Assembly (NCBI GenBank): GCA_019746135.1
Contig: JAIESI010000200.1
Coordinates: forward strand, 1 to 45,893
Reading direction: 5' to 3'
DNA from: Xanthobacteraceae bacterium
GTDB taxonomy: Bacteria > Pseudomonadota > Alphaproteobacteria > Rhizobiales > Xanthobacteraceae
Length of the DNA: 45,893 nucleotides
A model generated the notes under the pieces. The model had not been told where the DNA came from, made no database searches, and saw only the letters and a program-made list of their open reading frames with translations. This document shows positions 15,461 to 23,267 of this stretch, one piece after another (position 1 is the stretch's first letter; each line of letters begins with the position of its first letter). A program made the position numbers and the translations under genes.

Positions 15461-16354
15461 ATGAAGCTGAAGAAACACAATCGCTACGCCTATTCGCCGA
15501 TCACCGAGCGGCAGGACTTCAGGTGGCCGGACAACAAGCGCATCGCCTTCTATTGCGCGCTCAATGTCGAGCATTTCAGCTTTGGCGAAGGTCTCGGCCA
15601 TACGCCGACGGCGCTCGGCCCGCAGCCCGATGTTCGCAATTTCGGCTGGCGTGACTACGGCCTGCGCGTCGGCATCTGGCGCATCTTCGATGTGATGGAC
15701 GAATTGAAGCTGCCGATGTGCCATCTGCTCAACGCGTCGGTCTGTGAAGAGATGCCGCAGATCGCCGCGCGCATCCGCCAGCGCGGCGACGAAGTGATCG
15801 GCCACGGCTATACGAACTCCGAGCGCCAATCCGACATGGATGAAGCGACCGAGGCCGCGATGATCGCGCACGCGACCAGGACGCTGGCCGAGAGCTGCGG
15901 GCGGCGTCCCTATGGCTGGATGGGCCCGTGGATTTCGGAGACGGCCGTGACGCCCGACCTGCTGCAGGAGAACGGCTACACGTTCCTGATGGACTGGCCG
16001 GCCGACGATCAGCCGTTCTGGATGAAGACGCGCGCGGGCCGCATCATGTCGGTGCCTTACCCGATCGAGATCAACGATACGCCGACGATGCTCAGCCGCG
16101 CCCAGCCCGCGACGGACTTCCATCGCATGATCCTCGATCAGTTCGAGGAAATGCTGCGGCTTTCGCAGAAGCAGTCCCTGGTGTTCGGCATCTCGATGCA
16201 CACGTTCTGCACGGGTCAGCCGTTCCGGCTCGCGCAGGTGCGGCAAGCCCTGGAAGCGCTCGTGAAGCATCCGGGATTCGACAAGGTGTGGGTGACGACG
16301 CCCGGCGGAATTGCCGAGCACGCGGCCAAGCTGCCGACCGCCTGCGTGCCGTAG
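15461..16354 (+). CDS. Polysaccharide deacetylase-family protein, PuuE/allantoinase-like
   Basis: The 297-residue cytoplasmic-type protein (no signal peptide) belongs to the NodB/carbohydrate esterase 4 superfamily and resembles the PuuE-like amidohydrolase branch. Family landmarks are RIAFYCALNVEHF early, the metal-site region EVIGHGYTNSE near residue 110, GRRPYGWMGPWISET, and the C-terminal SMHTFCTGQPFRL. The first aspartate expected after the opening strand is replaced here by NVEHF, as in many PuuE-like members. Members hydrolyse cyclic amides such as allantoin or act on unknown N-acyl compounds. It follows tcuA but is separated by a repeat element, so co-transcription is uncertain. The ATG at 15461 is preferred; its ribosome-binding site is weak. 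Confidence 0.82.
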   Translation: MKLKKHNRYAYSPITERQDFRWPDNKRIAFYCALNVEHFSFGEGLGHTPTALGPQPDVRNFGWRDYGLRVGIWRIFDVMDELKLPMCHLLNASVCEEMPQIAARIRQRGDEVIGHGYTNSERQSDMDEATEAAMIAHATRTLAESCGRRPYGWMGPWISETAVTPDLLQENGYTFLMDWPADDQPFWMKTRAGRIMSVPYPIEINDTPTMLSRAQPATDFHRMILDQFEEMLRLSQKQSLVFGISMHTFCTGQPFRLAQVRQALEALVKHPGFDKVWVTTPGGIAEHAAKLPTACVP

Positions 16355-16394
16355 GTGTCCGTTTGGATTGGCCGCCAGCAGCGCGGGCGGTCTC

Positions 16395-16550
16395 ATCCCT
16401 CCCCGCGAGGGGAGGGTCCGCGCCGTCAGCGCGTTTACGCGCGTCTTTGACGCGCGATGGCGCGGGGGTGGGGAGAAGTCTCCGCTTCTCGCTGACTTCT
16501 CCCCACCCGACCGCTTCGCGGCCACCCTCCCCTCGCGGGCAGGGACGGCA
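16395..16550. repeat. Composite palindromic intergenic element
   Basis: The region between the deacetylase and the ABC-F gene contains CTCCCCGCGAGGGGAGGGT, a central stem GTGGGGAGAAGT/ACTTCTCCCCAC around 16470-16508, and a right copy ACCCTCCCCTCGCGGGCAGG. The outer halves pair with each other. Matching CGAGGGGAGGG motifs recur near 30309 and 30670, so this is a dispersed family. Confidence 0.7.
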
Positions 16551-16575
16551 CCGCCGATGCCGCAGCGGTCACGCC

Positions 16576-18381
16576 TTAGCCGCCAAGCTCCTCCCGCAAA
16601 ATCTCCAGCTCCAGCCAGCGTTCTTCCGCTTCCGCAAGCTTCGTCTGCACCGCGCCGAGCGCCGCAGTGGCTTTCTCGAACCCCACGCGGTCGCGCGCGA
16701 AGAACCCCGGGTCGCCGAGTTTCGTTTGCAGCGCGCGGCCTTCGGCCTCCAGATCGGCGATCGTCTTCGGCAACGTCGCGAGCGCGTGCTTATCGTTGAA
16801 GCTCAGCTTGCGCCTCTTCTCCGGCGGCGGGACGGCCACCTTCGGCTCCTTCGCAGCCTTCGCCACCGGCTTCGGCGCCTCGCGCGCGAGATCCGCGCCG
16901 CGCTGCGCCAGCATGTCGGTGTAGCCGCCGGCATATTCGATCCAGCGGCCGTCGCCCTCCGGCACGATCACGCTGCTGACGAGGCGATCGAGAAAATCGC
17001 GGTCATGGCTGATCAGCAGCACGGTGCCGGAATATTCGCCGATCATGCCCTCCAGCACGTCGAGCGTTTCGAGGTCGAGGTCGTTGGTGGGCTCGTCGAG
17101 CACCAGCAGGTTCGACGGCTTCGCCAAGGTCTGCGCCAGCATCAGCCGGCCGCGCTCGCCGCCGGAAAGCTTCTCCAGCGGCGTGCGCGCCTGTTCGGGC
17201 GCGAACAGAAAGTCCTTCATGTAGCCGATCACGTGCCGCCGCTGCCCGCCGACCTCGACGGTGTCGCCGCCGCCGCCGGTCAGCGCGTCGGACACGGTGG
17301 TCGTCGGCGACAGGCTGTCGCGGTGCTGGTCGAGGGTCGCCATCTGCACCGTCGTGCCGAGCTTCACCGTGCCCGTGTCCGGCGCAAGCGCGCCGGTCAG
17401 CAGCTTCACCAGCGTGGTCTTGCCGCTGCCGTTCGGGCCGACCACGCCGATCCGGTCGCCGCGCAGGACCCGCGTGGAGAAATCCCGCACCACCGCGCGC
17501 TCGCCGAAGCTTTTGCCGATGCCCTTCGCTTCGATCACCCGCGCGCCGGACGGGGCCGCCTCGCTCGCCGCGATCTCGGCCGAGCCGGTGGGCCCGCGAT
17601 GCGTGCGCCGCGTCTCGCGCAACGCCTGCAAATTGGCGAGCCGCTTGACGTTGCGCTTTCGCCGCGCGGTGACGCCATAGCGCAGCCAGTGCTCCTCGGC
17701 GACGATCTTGCGGTCGAGCTTGTGCTGCGCGAGCTCCTCCTCGGCCAGCACCTGGTCGCGCCAGTCCTCGAAGTCGGCGAATCCGCGCTCGATCCGCCGC
17801 GTCGTGCCGCGGTCGAGCCACACCGTGCTGCGCGACAGGTTCGCCAGGAACCGGCGGTCGTGGCTGATCATCACGATCGCGCCGCGGCTGCCCTCCAGCT
17901 CGCGTTCGAGCCATTCGATGGTGGTGAGGTCGAGATGGTTGGTCGGCTCGTCGAGGAGGAGAATGTCGGGAGCGGGCGCCAGCACCCGCGCCAGCGCCGC
18001 GCGCCGCGCCTCGCCGCCCGAGAGCCGCCGCGGCTCCTCGTCGCCGCTGAGGCCCAGCGCATCGAGCGTCTGCCGCGCCTGATGCGGCCCGTCGTGCGGA
18101 CCCAGGCCCGCCTCGACATAAGCGAGCACCGTCGGCGCATCGCCGAAGTCCGGCTCCTGCGCAAGGTAACGGACCGACGCGCCGGGCTGCGCGAACACCG
18201 AGCCTCCGTCCGGCTCGACCGCGCCCGCGGCGATCTTCAGCAGCGTCGATTTGCCGGAGCCGTTCCGGCCGACCAGGCAGACGCGCTCGCCGGCCGCGAC
18301 CGAGAGCTCGGCGGACGTGAGCAGCGGCGTGCCGCCGAAGGTGAGCGCGATGTCTTTGAGCTGGAGGAGAGGCGCGGGCAT
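16576..18381 (-). CDS. ABC-F family ATPase, Uup-like
   Basis: This 601-residue soluble protein has two ATP-binding cassettes in tandem and no membrane segments, the layout of ABC-F proteins that act on ribosomes or nucleic acids. Cassette 1 has Walker A GRNGSGKST near residue 37, signature RLSGGEARRAALAR and LLLDEPTNHLD. Cassette 2 has GPNGSGKTT near residue 315, signature KLSGGERGRLMLAQ and LVLDEPTNDLD. A C-terminal basic and coiled-coil extension of about 100 residues (KPVAKAAKEPKVAVPPPEKR onward) is the feature that distinguishes Uup-like members, which influence precise excision of transposons in E. coli. It stands alone on the minus strand. The ATG at 18381 begins directly with the first cassette. 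Confidence 0.93.
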   Translation of the reverse strand: MPAPLLQLKDIALTFGGTPLLTSAELSVAAGERVCLVGRNGSGKSTLLKIAAGAVEPDGGSVFAQPGASVRYLAQEPDFGDAPTVLAYVEAGLGPHDGPHQARQTLDALGLSGDEEPRRLSGGEARRAALARVLAPAPDILLLDEPTNHLDLTTIEWLERELEGSRGAIVMISHDRRFLANLSRSTVWLDRGTTRRIERGFADFEDWRDQVLAEEELAQHKLDRKIVAEEHWLRYGVTARRKRNVKRLANLQALRETRRTHRGPTGSAEIAASEAAPSGARVIEAKGIGKSFGERAVVRDFSTRVLRGDRIGVVGPNGSGKTTLVKLLTGALAPDTGTVKLGTTVQMATLDQHRDSLSPTTTVSDALTGGGGDTVEVGGQRRHVIGYMKDFLFAPEQARTPLEKLSGGERGRLMLAQTLAKPSNLLVLDEPTNDLDLETLDVLEGMIGEYSGTVLLISHDRDFLDRLVSSVIVPEGDGRWIEYAGGYTDMLAQRGADLAREAPKPVAKAAKEPKVAVPPPEKRRKLSFNDKHALATLPKTIADLEAEGRALQTKLGDPGFFARDRVGFEKATAALGAVQTKLAEAEERWLELEILREELGG

Positions 18382-18420
18382 GGCGCGCCATGTAGGGCGG
18401 TGGAGCGGGAAAACGCAATA

Positions 18421-18714
18421 TCAATCCGGCTGTTGCAGCCCGGGCCGCAACTGCGCACCGTGATAAATCCCGATCACGACGATTTCGTCGTCGATGTCGC
18501 GGGCTTCGTACACAATCACGTAGGGTAGCCCGGTTACCACCCGCTCAAATGTGCCTGCCGCCGTTCCGGCATGCCCAATGCGCGGATGCTCGCCAAGCTG
18601 CTCGGCCGCCGTACGCACGCGGGAGATCACCCGCGTTGCGGCAACAGGATTGCGTTCGTGGATGTAGGAATGGATTGCGCCGATGTGGAGCGTCGCGTCG
18701 ATCGTGTGCGGACT
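18421..18714 (-). pseudogene. RelE/ParE-family toxin with disrupted N-terminus
   Basis: The frame reads TIDATLHIGAIHSYIHERNP, then RVISRVRTAAEQLGEHPRIG, VVTGLPYVIVYE and a C-terminal DDEIVVIGIYHGAQLRP, a complete ParE-type ribosome- or gyrase-targeting toxin fold. No ATG, GTG or TTG lies in this frame between the antitoxin stop (18715-18717) and a GTG at 18630 that would delete the first helices. A TTG at 18716-18718 overlaps the antitoxin stop as toxin starts often do, but it is in another frame; moving into the toxin frame needs the loss of one base or gain of two within the first codons. I therefore call it broken. A truncated product from 18630 or an unusual start remains possible. The last codons follow the ParE C-terminus closely. 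Confidence 0.7.
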
Positions 18715-18945
18715 TCAAAGCCCGCACTTTTTCCAGACAGCGGAAACTTCCTCGTCAGTCGCAAGCCGCGTCCGACCGCTGCGCAGGTCGTCGCGAATGC
18801 GTGCTACGTCGGCGGCCTGGTCGGGGCTGAGCCGGAAGCGGTTGCTTCCGACGACATGCGCAAAGAGAGCGTCGGCAAGCGCATCCTGTTCGGATTCGGA
18901 CAGCGCGCGGGCCTCGGCAATGGCCTGCTCGAGCAGCTTGGTCAC
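18715..18945 (-). CDS. Type II antitoxin, partner of ParE-like toxin
   Basis: This 76-residue protein starts MTKLLEQAIAEARALSESEQ, the usual amphipathic N-terminus of the short antitoxins paired with RelE/ParE toxins, where the E-x-LSxxEQDxLA pattern is common. It would neutralise the toxin encoded immediately downstream and probably autoregulate the pair. No DNA-binding domain is obvious in the sequence. Its frame is intact although the toxin start appears broken, so it could persist as a stand-alone antitoxin. The ATG at 18945 lies 12 bases from the stop of the next gene upstream. Confidence 0.78.
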   Translation of the reverse strand: MTKLLEQAIAEARALSESEQDALADALFAHVVGSNRFRLSPDQAADVARIRDDLRSGRTRLATDEEVSAVWKKCGL

Positions 18946-18957
18946 GCTGAGATCATA

Positions 18958-19497
18958 TCATATCGATGGTGTGTCTGTGTCTGCACCAGACGACCTATTC
19001 GGCTCCATGAAATTCGCCTCCTGCTTGATCGTCTTCAGAAACCGAAGCCTCCCGTTCTCGAACACGTAATAATGCCGGCCCATGTCGCCCTTCTTCTCCT
19101 CGCGCGCGCCGGACAGGACGATCAGCCGGCTGTTGTGACGGAAGTCGATGGCCTCGAACCTGTCATGCGTCTCGAACCAGCTTGAGACGCTCGGCAGCGG
19201 GACGATCCGGCCGCTCTTCGGCTCGACGATCGCGCCCCAGACGCAGGTCGAGCCGCAGCCCACCACCGCGAGGTGATAGCGGCCGGCGAAGTTGGTCCGG
19301 CTGCTGAGGTGGCCGACCGTGTCCTGCAGCCGCAGCCGCGGGTCGTCGTCCCAGTCTTTCGGCACCTTCGGCTTCGCCACCCGCAGGTGCACGAGCTTCG
19401 CCACCGGATAGTCGGCAAAGCGCGGCGCGCGCTCCTTGGGCTTTCCCTGCGCCGGAGCGATCGCGGCGATCGTGAAAATTGCGACCGCGTACCGCAT
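18958..19497 (-). CDS. Putative exported protein of unknown function
   Basis: The product is 179 residues. A short hydrophobic N-terminus (RYAVAIFTIAAIAPAQG) suggests a signal peptide. The rest includes TNFAGRYHLAVVGCGSTCVWGAIVEPKSG, quoted by its core VVGCGSTCVWG, a conserved-looking two-cysteine segment, and later RHNSRLIVLSGAREE. Small secreted proteins with a GCGSxC core of this kind are found as hypothetical proteins in Proteobacteria; function is unknown. The ATG at 19497 is preceded by GGGGGAGG, which decides it over longer in-frame starts. It is upstream of and close to the antitoxin gene on the same strand (12 bases), but a functional link is not implied. Confidence 0.72.
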   Translation of the reverse strand: MRYAVAIFTIAAIAPAQGKPKERAPRFADYPVAKLVHLRVAKPKVPKDWDDDPRLRLQDTVGHLSSRTNFAGRYHLAVVGCGSTCVWGAIVEPKSGRIVPLPSVSSWFETHDRFEAIDFRHNSRLIVLSGAREEKKGDMGRHYYVFENGRLRFLKTIKQEANFMEPNRSSGADTDTPSI

Positions 19498-19578
19498 CGG
19501 TCCTCCCCCGGCGGCGTTACTATATGGGGGACATGGCCCGGCGCGAAACGCGCGCAAACCCAACCCCGGAGCGCACCG

Positions 19579-19770
19579 ATGGAGTCGAAAGATGCCTTCC
19601 CCGCGCAGGTGATGATGATGGTGGGCGTGGCGCTGGAGGAGCTGCAGCGGTCGGAGGCGGAAACCGATCTCAACCGGATTCGCAATCTGATCATGAGCGC
19701 GCAGTCGACCCTGACCGAATTGCACGCGCTGGCGTCCAGGGCCGACGCCGACACGCCGCAGACGGGTTGA
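19579..19770 (+). CDS. Small helical protein of unknown function
   Basis: This 63-residue protein starts at the ATG at 19579 (MESKDAFPAQVMMMVG), with CGGAG eight bases upstream. It is mostly amphipathic helix (LEELQRSEAETDLNRIRNLI), has no cysteine, signal or metal site, and ends in a short polar tail. It is divergent from the exported protein at 18958-19497, with about 80 bases between starts. A good intrinsic terminator 15 bases after the stop supports it as a real transcription unit. No family is recognised. Confidence 0.65.
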   Translation: MESKDAFPAQVMMMVGVALEELQRSEAETDLNRIRNLIMSAQSTLTELHALASRADADTPQTG

Positions 19771-19783
19771 ACCGCAGCGAAAC

Positions 19784-19815
19784 AAAAAAGCCCCGGCTCT
19801 CGCCGGGGCTTTTTT
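19784..19815. terminator. Bidirectional intrinsic terminator
   Basis: AAAAAAGCCCCGG, loop CTCTCG, then CCGGGGCTTTTTT: an eight-base stem flanked by A's on the left and T's on the right, so it works on both strands. It lies between the convergent small gene ending at 19770 and the PRC-barrel gene ending at 19839. Confidence 0.92.
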
Positions 19816-19838
19816 CGCGCCGCTGTGGGTCAGCGCGC

Positions 19839-20393
19839 TCAGTTGTACTTGAACTCCGGCATGCTCTTGAGCTGGTCCTTGGTGGCGCCGCTCAGCACCG
19901 CGTGGTCGGGATACCATTTCTTGTCGTGCGACGAGGTGGTGGTCGTGGTGGTCGTCGCCGGCCGGTTGGTGCCCGCGCCGGTCGTCGACGTGGTGGTCGT
20001 CGCGTTCGAGGAGGTCTTCACCGGCTCGTCGACGAATTTCAGCTTGCTCATCTCCACCTTGATGTCGCGCTGGCCCATGCCGAGGAAGCCGCCGACGCCG
20101 ACCACCACGCCTTCGACCTTGCCCGCCTTGTCGAGCAGGATCTCGCTGATGTCGCCGAGCTTCTCGTTCTGGTCGTTGTAGACGTTGAGGCCGACGAGCT
20201 TGGAGGCGCGCCACATGCCGGACTTCGCGGCCGGCGCGACCGCCATGGTCTCGGCCGGCTTGCTCGCGGGCGCAGGCGTCGCCGCGGGCGGCGTGCCGGG
20301 TCCGGACGGCGAGGGGGCCGGGCTGGACTGGGCAAAGGCGGAAACGATCACGACGGACGAGAGCAGTCCGCCGATCAGAAGCTTCGAGTGCAT
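19839..20393 (-). CDS. Exported PRC-barrel domain protein
   Basis: The 184-residue protein has a signal peptide ending AFAQ near residue 22, a proline/alanine/serine-rich linker to about residue 55, a PRC-barrel domain (RASKLVGLNVYNDQNEKLGD, then VEGVVVGVGGFLGMGQRDI) and a C-terminal tail with two threonine runs. PRC-barrel proteins of this sort are abundant in Rhizobiales; the domain mediates protein or ligand contacts, and the role here is unknown. The GVGGFLGMGQ segment is shared with the cytoplasmic PRC protein at 22714-23118. The start at 20393 opens the signal peptide. It probably ends at the bidirectional terminator beyond its stop. Confidence 0.85.
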   Translation of the reverse strand: MHSKLLIGGLLSSVVIVSAFAQSSPAPSPSGPGTPPAATPAPASKPAETMAVAPAAKSGMWRASKLVGLNVYNDQNEKLGDISEILLDKAGKVEGVVVGVGGFLGMGQRDIKVEMSKLKFVDEPVKTSSNATTTTSTTGAGTNRPATTTTTTTSSHDKKWYPDHAVLSGATKDQLKSMPEFKYN

Positions 20394-20574
20394 GAGCGAT
20401 ACTCCGGGTGTTTGAAAGCAAAGATAACCCACGAACGCGTGCGGAATCGTTTTGGTTCCTGCGAAACGCGTTGCAGTGGATGATTCGTTTTGTCGCGCGT
20501 GTGTCTTTTGCTAAACCGCGACGCGCGTGACTCGTCTCTCGGGCGAAGCTGCACGTGTTGCGTTGCCGCAATCC

Positions 20575-20985
20575 TCATCGCGCATTTTCGTTCTGCTCGT
20601 CCTCGCGCGGGTGAACCATCGGTCGTGTGCTGCTCGGCTCCGCGCTTCCAGAGCCTGTCGTCTCCGGCTGCGTGACCGGCGCGATCTGCCGGTTCGCGCT
20701 TGCGCCGGACGGGTTCGCCGTGGCGGTCGCGCTTGCGGCGGCGCGGTCCGCGGTTTGTTGCTGCGCTCGCTCATCGGCGTCGTCCTTTGCCGAGATGAAC
20801 GCGGTGACAATTCCGGCGATGAACAGCATCGCAATGCCGGCCATCAGCACTGCGAAGATGCTGGCGGACTCTTCGTCCCGCCGCTCCCACGCGTCGCGAA
20901 GCCAGCCCCAGCCCATCAGGTCCCGGTCCATGCGGCGCCTGCGCCCGGGGTCGGGGGTGAGCTGGTCGCTCGGCTGTTCGTTCAT
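20575..20985 (-). CDS. Small single-span membrane protein with polar tail
   Basis: The 136-residue protein has a basic cytoplasmic N-terminus (residues 1-40, including GRRRRMDRDLMGWGW), one transmembrane helix around residues 43-65 (IFAVLMAGIAMLFIAGIVTA), and a long alanine-, threonine- and proline-rich hydrophilic tail. Such proteins are common in Rhizobiales and uncharacterised. The ATG at 20985 follows GGAAGGAG by nine bases, which decides it against longer forms that run into unrelated sequence. No neighbour suggests a role. It is divergent from the secreted protein at 21200. Confidence 0.7.
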   Translation of the reverse strand: MNEQPSDQLTPDPGRRRRMDRDLMGWGWLRDAWERRDEESASIFAVLMAGIAMLFIAGIVTAFISAKDDADERAQQQTADRAAASATATANPSGASANRQIAPVTQPETTGSGSAEPSSTRPMVHPREDEQNENAR

Positions 20986-21199
20986 GGGGCCGCTCCTTCC
21001 AATGGCGTGCCGCCCCTGACCGAAGAAACGCTGCACCGCGGGTGCCGTTCCGCGGTCGCCGGGCTTGGAGGCGGGCCATGGCGCGGAACCCGCCGTGGCC
21101 GGGCAGGCCTGGTTCCTCGTCGCGCGGAACAGGCGGACGGTTCCCCGGTTGGCTTGCGGGGTGTGACGAGGCGTCCGTAAACACGCGAGGAGCCGCACC

Positions 21200-21493
21200 A
21201 TGCGTCTTCTTCCGATCCTCGCTGCGGCCACGATCGGCGTGTTCGCCGTGACTGCGGTCAACGCGCAAGGCACTCAGCAAGGTGCGCAGCAAGGCACCGG
21301 CAACCCGTCCGGCGCGCAGAACATGGACACCGCGACCAAGGGCAATCCGAACACGCCTTCCGCCGGCCAGACCACCGGCACGAGTTCCAAGGCGATGAAG
21401 AAAAAGAGCAAGAAGAACAAATCCCACATGGAGTCCGGTTCGGAAATCAAAGCACCGCCCGCGGGCGCGGGCGGTGTCTTGACTCCGGTATGA
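21200..21493 (+). CDS. Small secreted lysine-rich protein
   Basis: A 97-residue product has a signal peptide ending VNAQ near residue 23, a Gln/Gly/Thr-rich middle (GTQQGAQQGTGNPSGAQ) and a basic KKKSKKNK segment near residue 70, likely intrinsically disordered. GAGGAG precedes the ATG by eight bases. The last 14 codons overlap an 11-bp hairpin that probably serves as terminator for the convergent gene downstream, so the amino acids there may be constrained by the RNA signal. No family beyond short Rhizobiales hypothetical proteins is recognised. Confidence 0.7.
   Translation: MRLLPILAAATIGVFAVTAVNAQGTQQGAQQGTGNPSGAQNMDTATKGNPNTPSAGQTTGTSSKAMKKKSKKNKSHMESGSEIKAPPAGAGGVLTPV
21453..21476 (-). 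terminator. Hairpin terminator at the 3' end of convergent genes
   Basis: CACCGCCCGCG and CGCGGGCGGTG form an 11-bp stem that starts about 20 bases past the stop of the minus-strand crystallin-domain gene. On that strand it is followed by CTTTGATTT. It lies inside the 3' end of the plus-strand gene 21200-21493. Intrinsic terminator for leftward transcripts, moderately likely. Confidence 0.5.
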
Positions 21494-21496
21494 GCG

Positions 21497-22555
21497 CTAC
21501 GGCTGCACGCACATGAACGAGCCGGCCTTCCTGCTCCATTCCGGCGCCAGGGTGGGATAGTCGCCGGGCGCAAGCCGCATCGTCTCGCCGGTGAACTCCG
21601 GATCGGTGAAGAAGTCCCAGGTGCCGGCTGCGACCTTCACCGAGGCGACCTGGTTCTGCCAGCCGTTCTCGGCCAGCCGCGGCTGTTCTTCGCTCGCCGT
21701 GGCATTGACCCCGCCGAAGTTCGGCTCCGAATAGATCGAGATCTGGCAGGCGCCGCCCTGCGGCACCGGCGGCGGCGCAACGAGCGCCACCGTGCGCGGC
21801 GGCGGCGGATTGCCCGGCCGCCGGCAGAACTGCACGCATTGCCACTCGCTGTCGCCGTCCTCGAAATCGACGCGCTGCCAGTTGAGCCGGCAGCCGTCCG
21901 GCGTGATGCCCTCGCAATAGGGCCGCGACACCGCCAGATAGCTGTACGGATAGTAATAGGCGCCGCCCAGCACGACCACGCCGAGCGCCGACACCGGTAC
22001 GAACCACTTCCACTTGTTGCCCCACCAGATCTTCTTCGGCCCGCTGTTCCACATCATCGCGGACTTGTTGTTGCCGAGCTTCACGAACTGCAGGTTCGGC
22101 GCAGGCTTGAACGCCGCCTTGTTGATGGGGCCGGGGCCGCTCTGGAATTTGACCGTGCTGGCCTTGAGCGCGGTCGCGCCCTGACGGCCGATCGCGGTTT
22201 GAACCGCGGGCGTGCCCGGCTTGAGGTTCGGTTTGCCTTTGAATTTCGGGTTCGTGTTGATGTTGGCGTTCGTGTTGACGTTGACCTTTTTGGTGGTCGT
22301 GACCGTCTTGTTGGTGACCGTCTTGGACTTGAGCTTCGGGCCGCCGCCGGATGGCGTCGTCACGCGCTTGGTCGTGACCGTTCGGGTTGTGACCTTCGGG
22401 CCGCCGGAAGGTTTGGCGGCACCCCCCTTGCTCCTCGACGAAAACTCCGTCGCTCCGGAAAATTCCGCCTGAGAGAGCGGTTGGCCGGCGAAGGCCGGCG
22501 CGCTCGCGCCAATCGCCAGAATGACGGCGGTGATGCACACGGTCGTTCTGAGCAT
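21497..22555 (-). CDS. Exported membrane-anchored protein with C-terminal beta/gamma-crystallin domain
   Basis: The 352-residue protein has a signal peptide ending AFAG near residue 23. A Lys/Thr/Val-rich low-complexity region follows with repeated VTTK, TVTNKTVTTTKK and NVNTNANINTNPK-type units (about residues 55-105). A Trp/Lys patch and hydrophobic stretch come next (WKWFVPVSALGVVVLGGAYY, near residue 180). The C-terminal 85 residues are a beta/gamma-crystallin (Greek-key) domain: CQISIYSEPNFGG, VKVAAGTWDFFTDPEFTGE and the closing PEWSRKAGSFMCVQP. Such domains often bind calcium or act as inhibitors in the periplasm or at the cell surface. The ATG at 22555 follows AGGAGG. It is convergent with 21200-21493. 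Function unknown. Confidence 0.82.
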   Translation of the reverse strand: MLRTTVCITAVILAIGASAPAFAGQPLSQAEFSGATEFSSRSKGGAAKPSGGPKVTTRTVTTKRVTTPSGGGPKLKSKTVTNKTVTTTKKVNVNTNANINTNPKFKGKPNLKPGTPAVQTAIGRQGATALKASTVKFQSGPGPINKAAFKPAPNLQFVKLGNNKSAMMWNSGPKKIWWGNKWKWFVPVSALGVVVLGGAYYYPYSYLAVSRPYCEGITPDGCRLNWQRVDFEDGDSEWQCVQFCRRPGNPPPPRTVALVAPPPVPQGGACQISIYSEPNFGGVNATASEEQPRLAENGWQNQVASVKVAAGTWDFFTDPEFTGETMRLAPGDYPTLAPEWSRKAGSFMCVQP

Positions 22556-22713
22556 CGGATCCTCCTGAAATAAATCGGCTGAAAATCTGCGGCAAAAACC
22601 TAGCACCGAAATCGCCGCCCGTACCGGCCGGTCCGGTCGAAAAGCCGGCGGAACATCGTCCGGCACGAGCTGTTGTCCTGGCGGCTGCCAACAACAAACG
22701 GGAAGGAGAACCC

Positions 22714-23118
22714 ATGAGCATGAGCACCAGCACCGGGCGCATCGGTGCCACGTCGCCCGCGGCGCACGGCCGCCACGACCTGATCGGCAGCGACCGGGTG
22801 GAAGGCTCCAATGTCTATCGCTCCGACGGCAAGAAGATCGGCGAGATCGAGCGGGTGATGATCGACAAGCTGTCCGGCCAGGCCGCCTATGCCGTGATGG
22901 GCTTCGGCGGATTCCTCGGCATGGGCGAGGACCACTATCCGATCCCGTGGCAGCGGCTCACCTACAACGAGAAGCTCGGCGGCTACGAGGTCAACATCAC
23001 CGACGAGCAGCTCAAGAACGCGCCCCACTACGCCACCGGCGAGGAATGGAAGTGGGACACGGCGCAGGGCCGGAGGATCTACGATTACTACAGCGTGGCA
23101 CCATACTGGCCGATGTAG
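22714..23118 (+). CDS. Cytoplasmic PRC-barrel domain protein
   Basis: This 134-residue protein lacks a signal peptide. Its PRC-barrel spans about residues 22-100 (LIGSDRVEGSNVYRSDGKKI, then AVMGFGGFLGMGEDHYPIPW, and a closing LGGYEVNITDEQLKNAP). The C-terminus ends YDYYSVAPYWPM. Stand-alone PRC-barrel proteins of this length are frequent in Rhizobiales and are often stress-related by context only. The FGGFLGMG segment matches the exported PRC protein at 19839-20393. GGGAAGGAG lies seven bases before the ATG. It is divergent from the crystallin-domain gene. Confidence 0.9.
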   Translation: MSMSTSTGRIGATSPAAHGRHDLIGSDRVEGSNVYRSDGKKIGEIERVMIDKLSGQAAYAVMGFGGFLGMGEDHYPIPWQRLTYNEKLGGYEVNITDEQLKNAPHYATGEEWKWDTAQGRRIYDYYSVAPYWPM

Positions 23119-23141
23119 AAGCACGCGCCGCGCGCCCGTGG

Positions 23142-23173
23142 AGGCCCCGCAGCCGCAAGCCGGCGCGGGGCCT
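23142..23173 (+). terminator. GC-rich hairpin downstream of PRC-barrel gene
   Basis: AGGCCCCGC (23142-23150) pairs with GCGGGGCCT (23165-23173), a nine-base stem 23 bases after the stop of the PRC-barrel gene. The tail is only weakly T-rich (TTCGCCTG), so it may act with Rho or merely as a 3' stabiliser. Confidence 0.4.
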
Positions 23174-23267
23174 TCGCCTGTGTGGGATGGAAGCCGTGGC
23201 GCGGCGCCGACTTTTTTGTTGCGGAAATCGGGTGGCAAACGCCGGGCGGCGCGCCTAGCTTTGCCGC

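Noticed and set aside
15928..18528. 866-codon plus-strand frame opposite the ABC-F gene
   Set aside because: GC-rich shadow; the minus-strand ABC-F protein has all expected motifs.
19479..20483. 334-codon plus frame antisense to the PRC-barrel gene
   Set aside because: Low-complexity shadow rich in Arg and Gly; would override a terminator and a signal-peptide gene.
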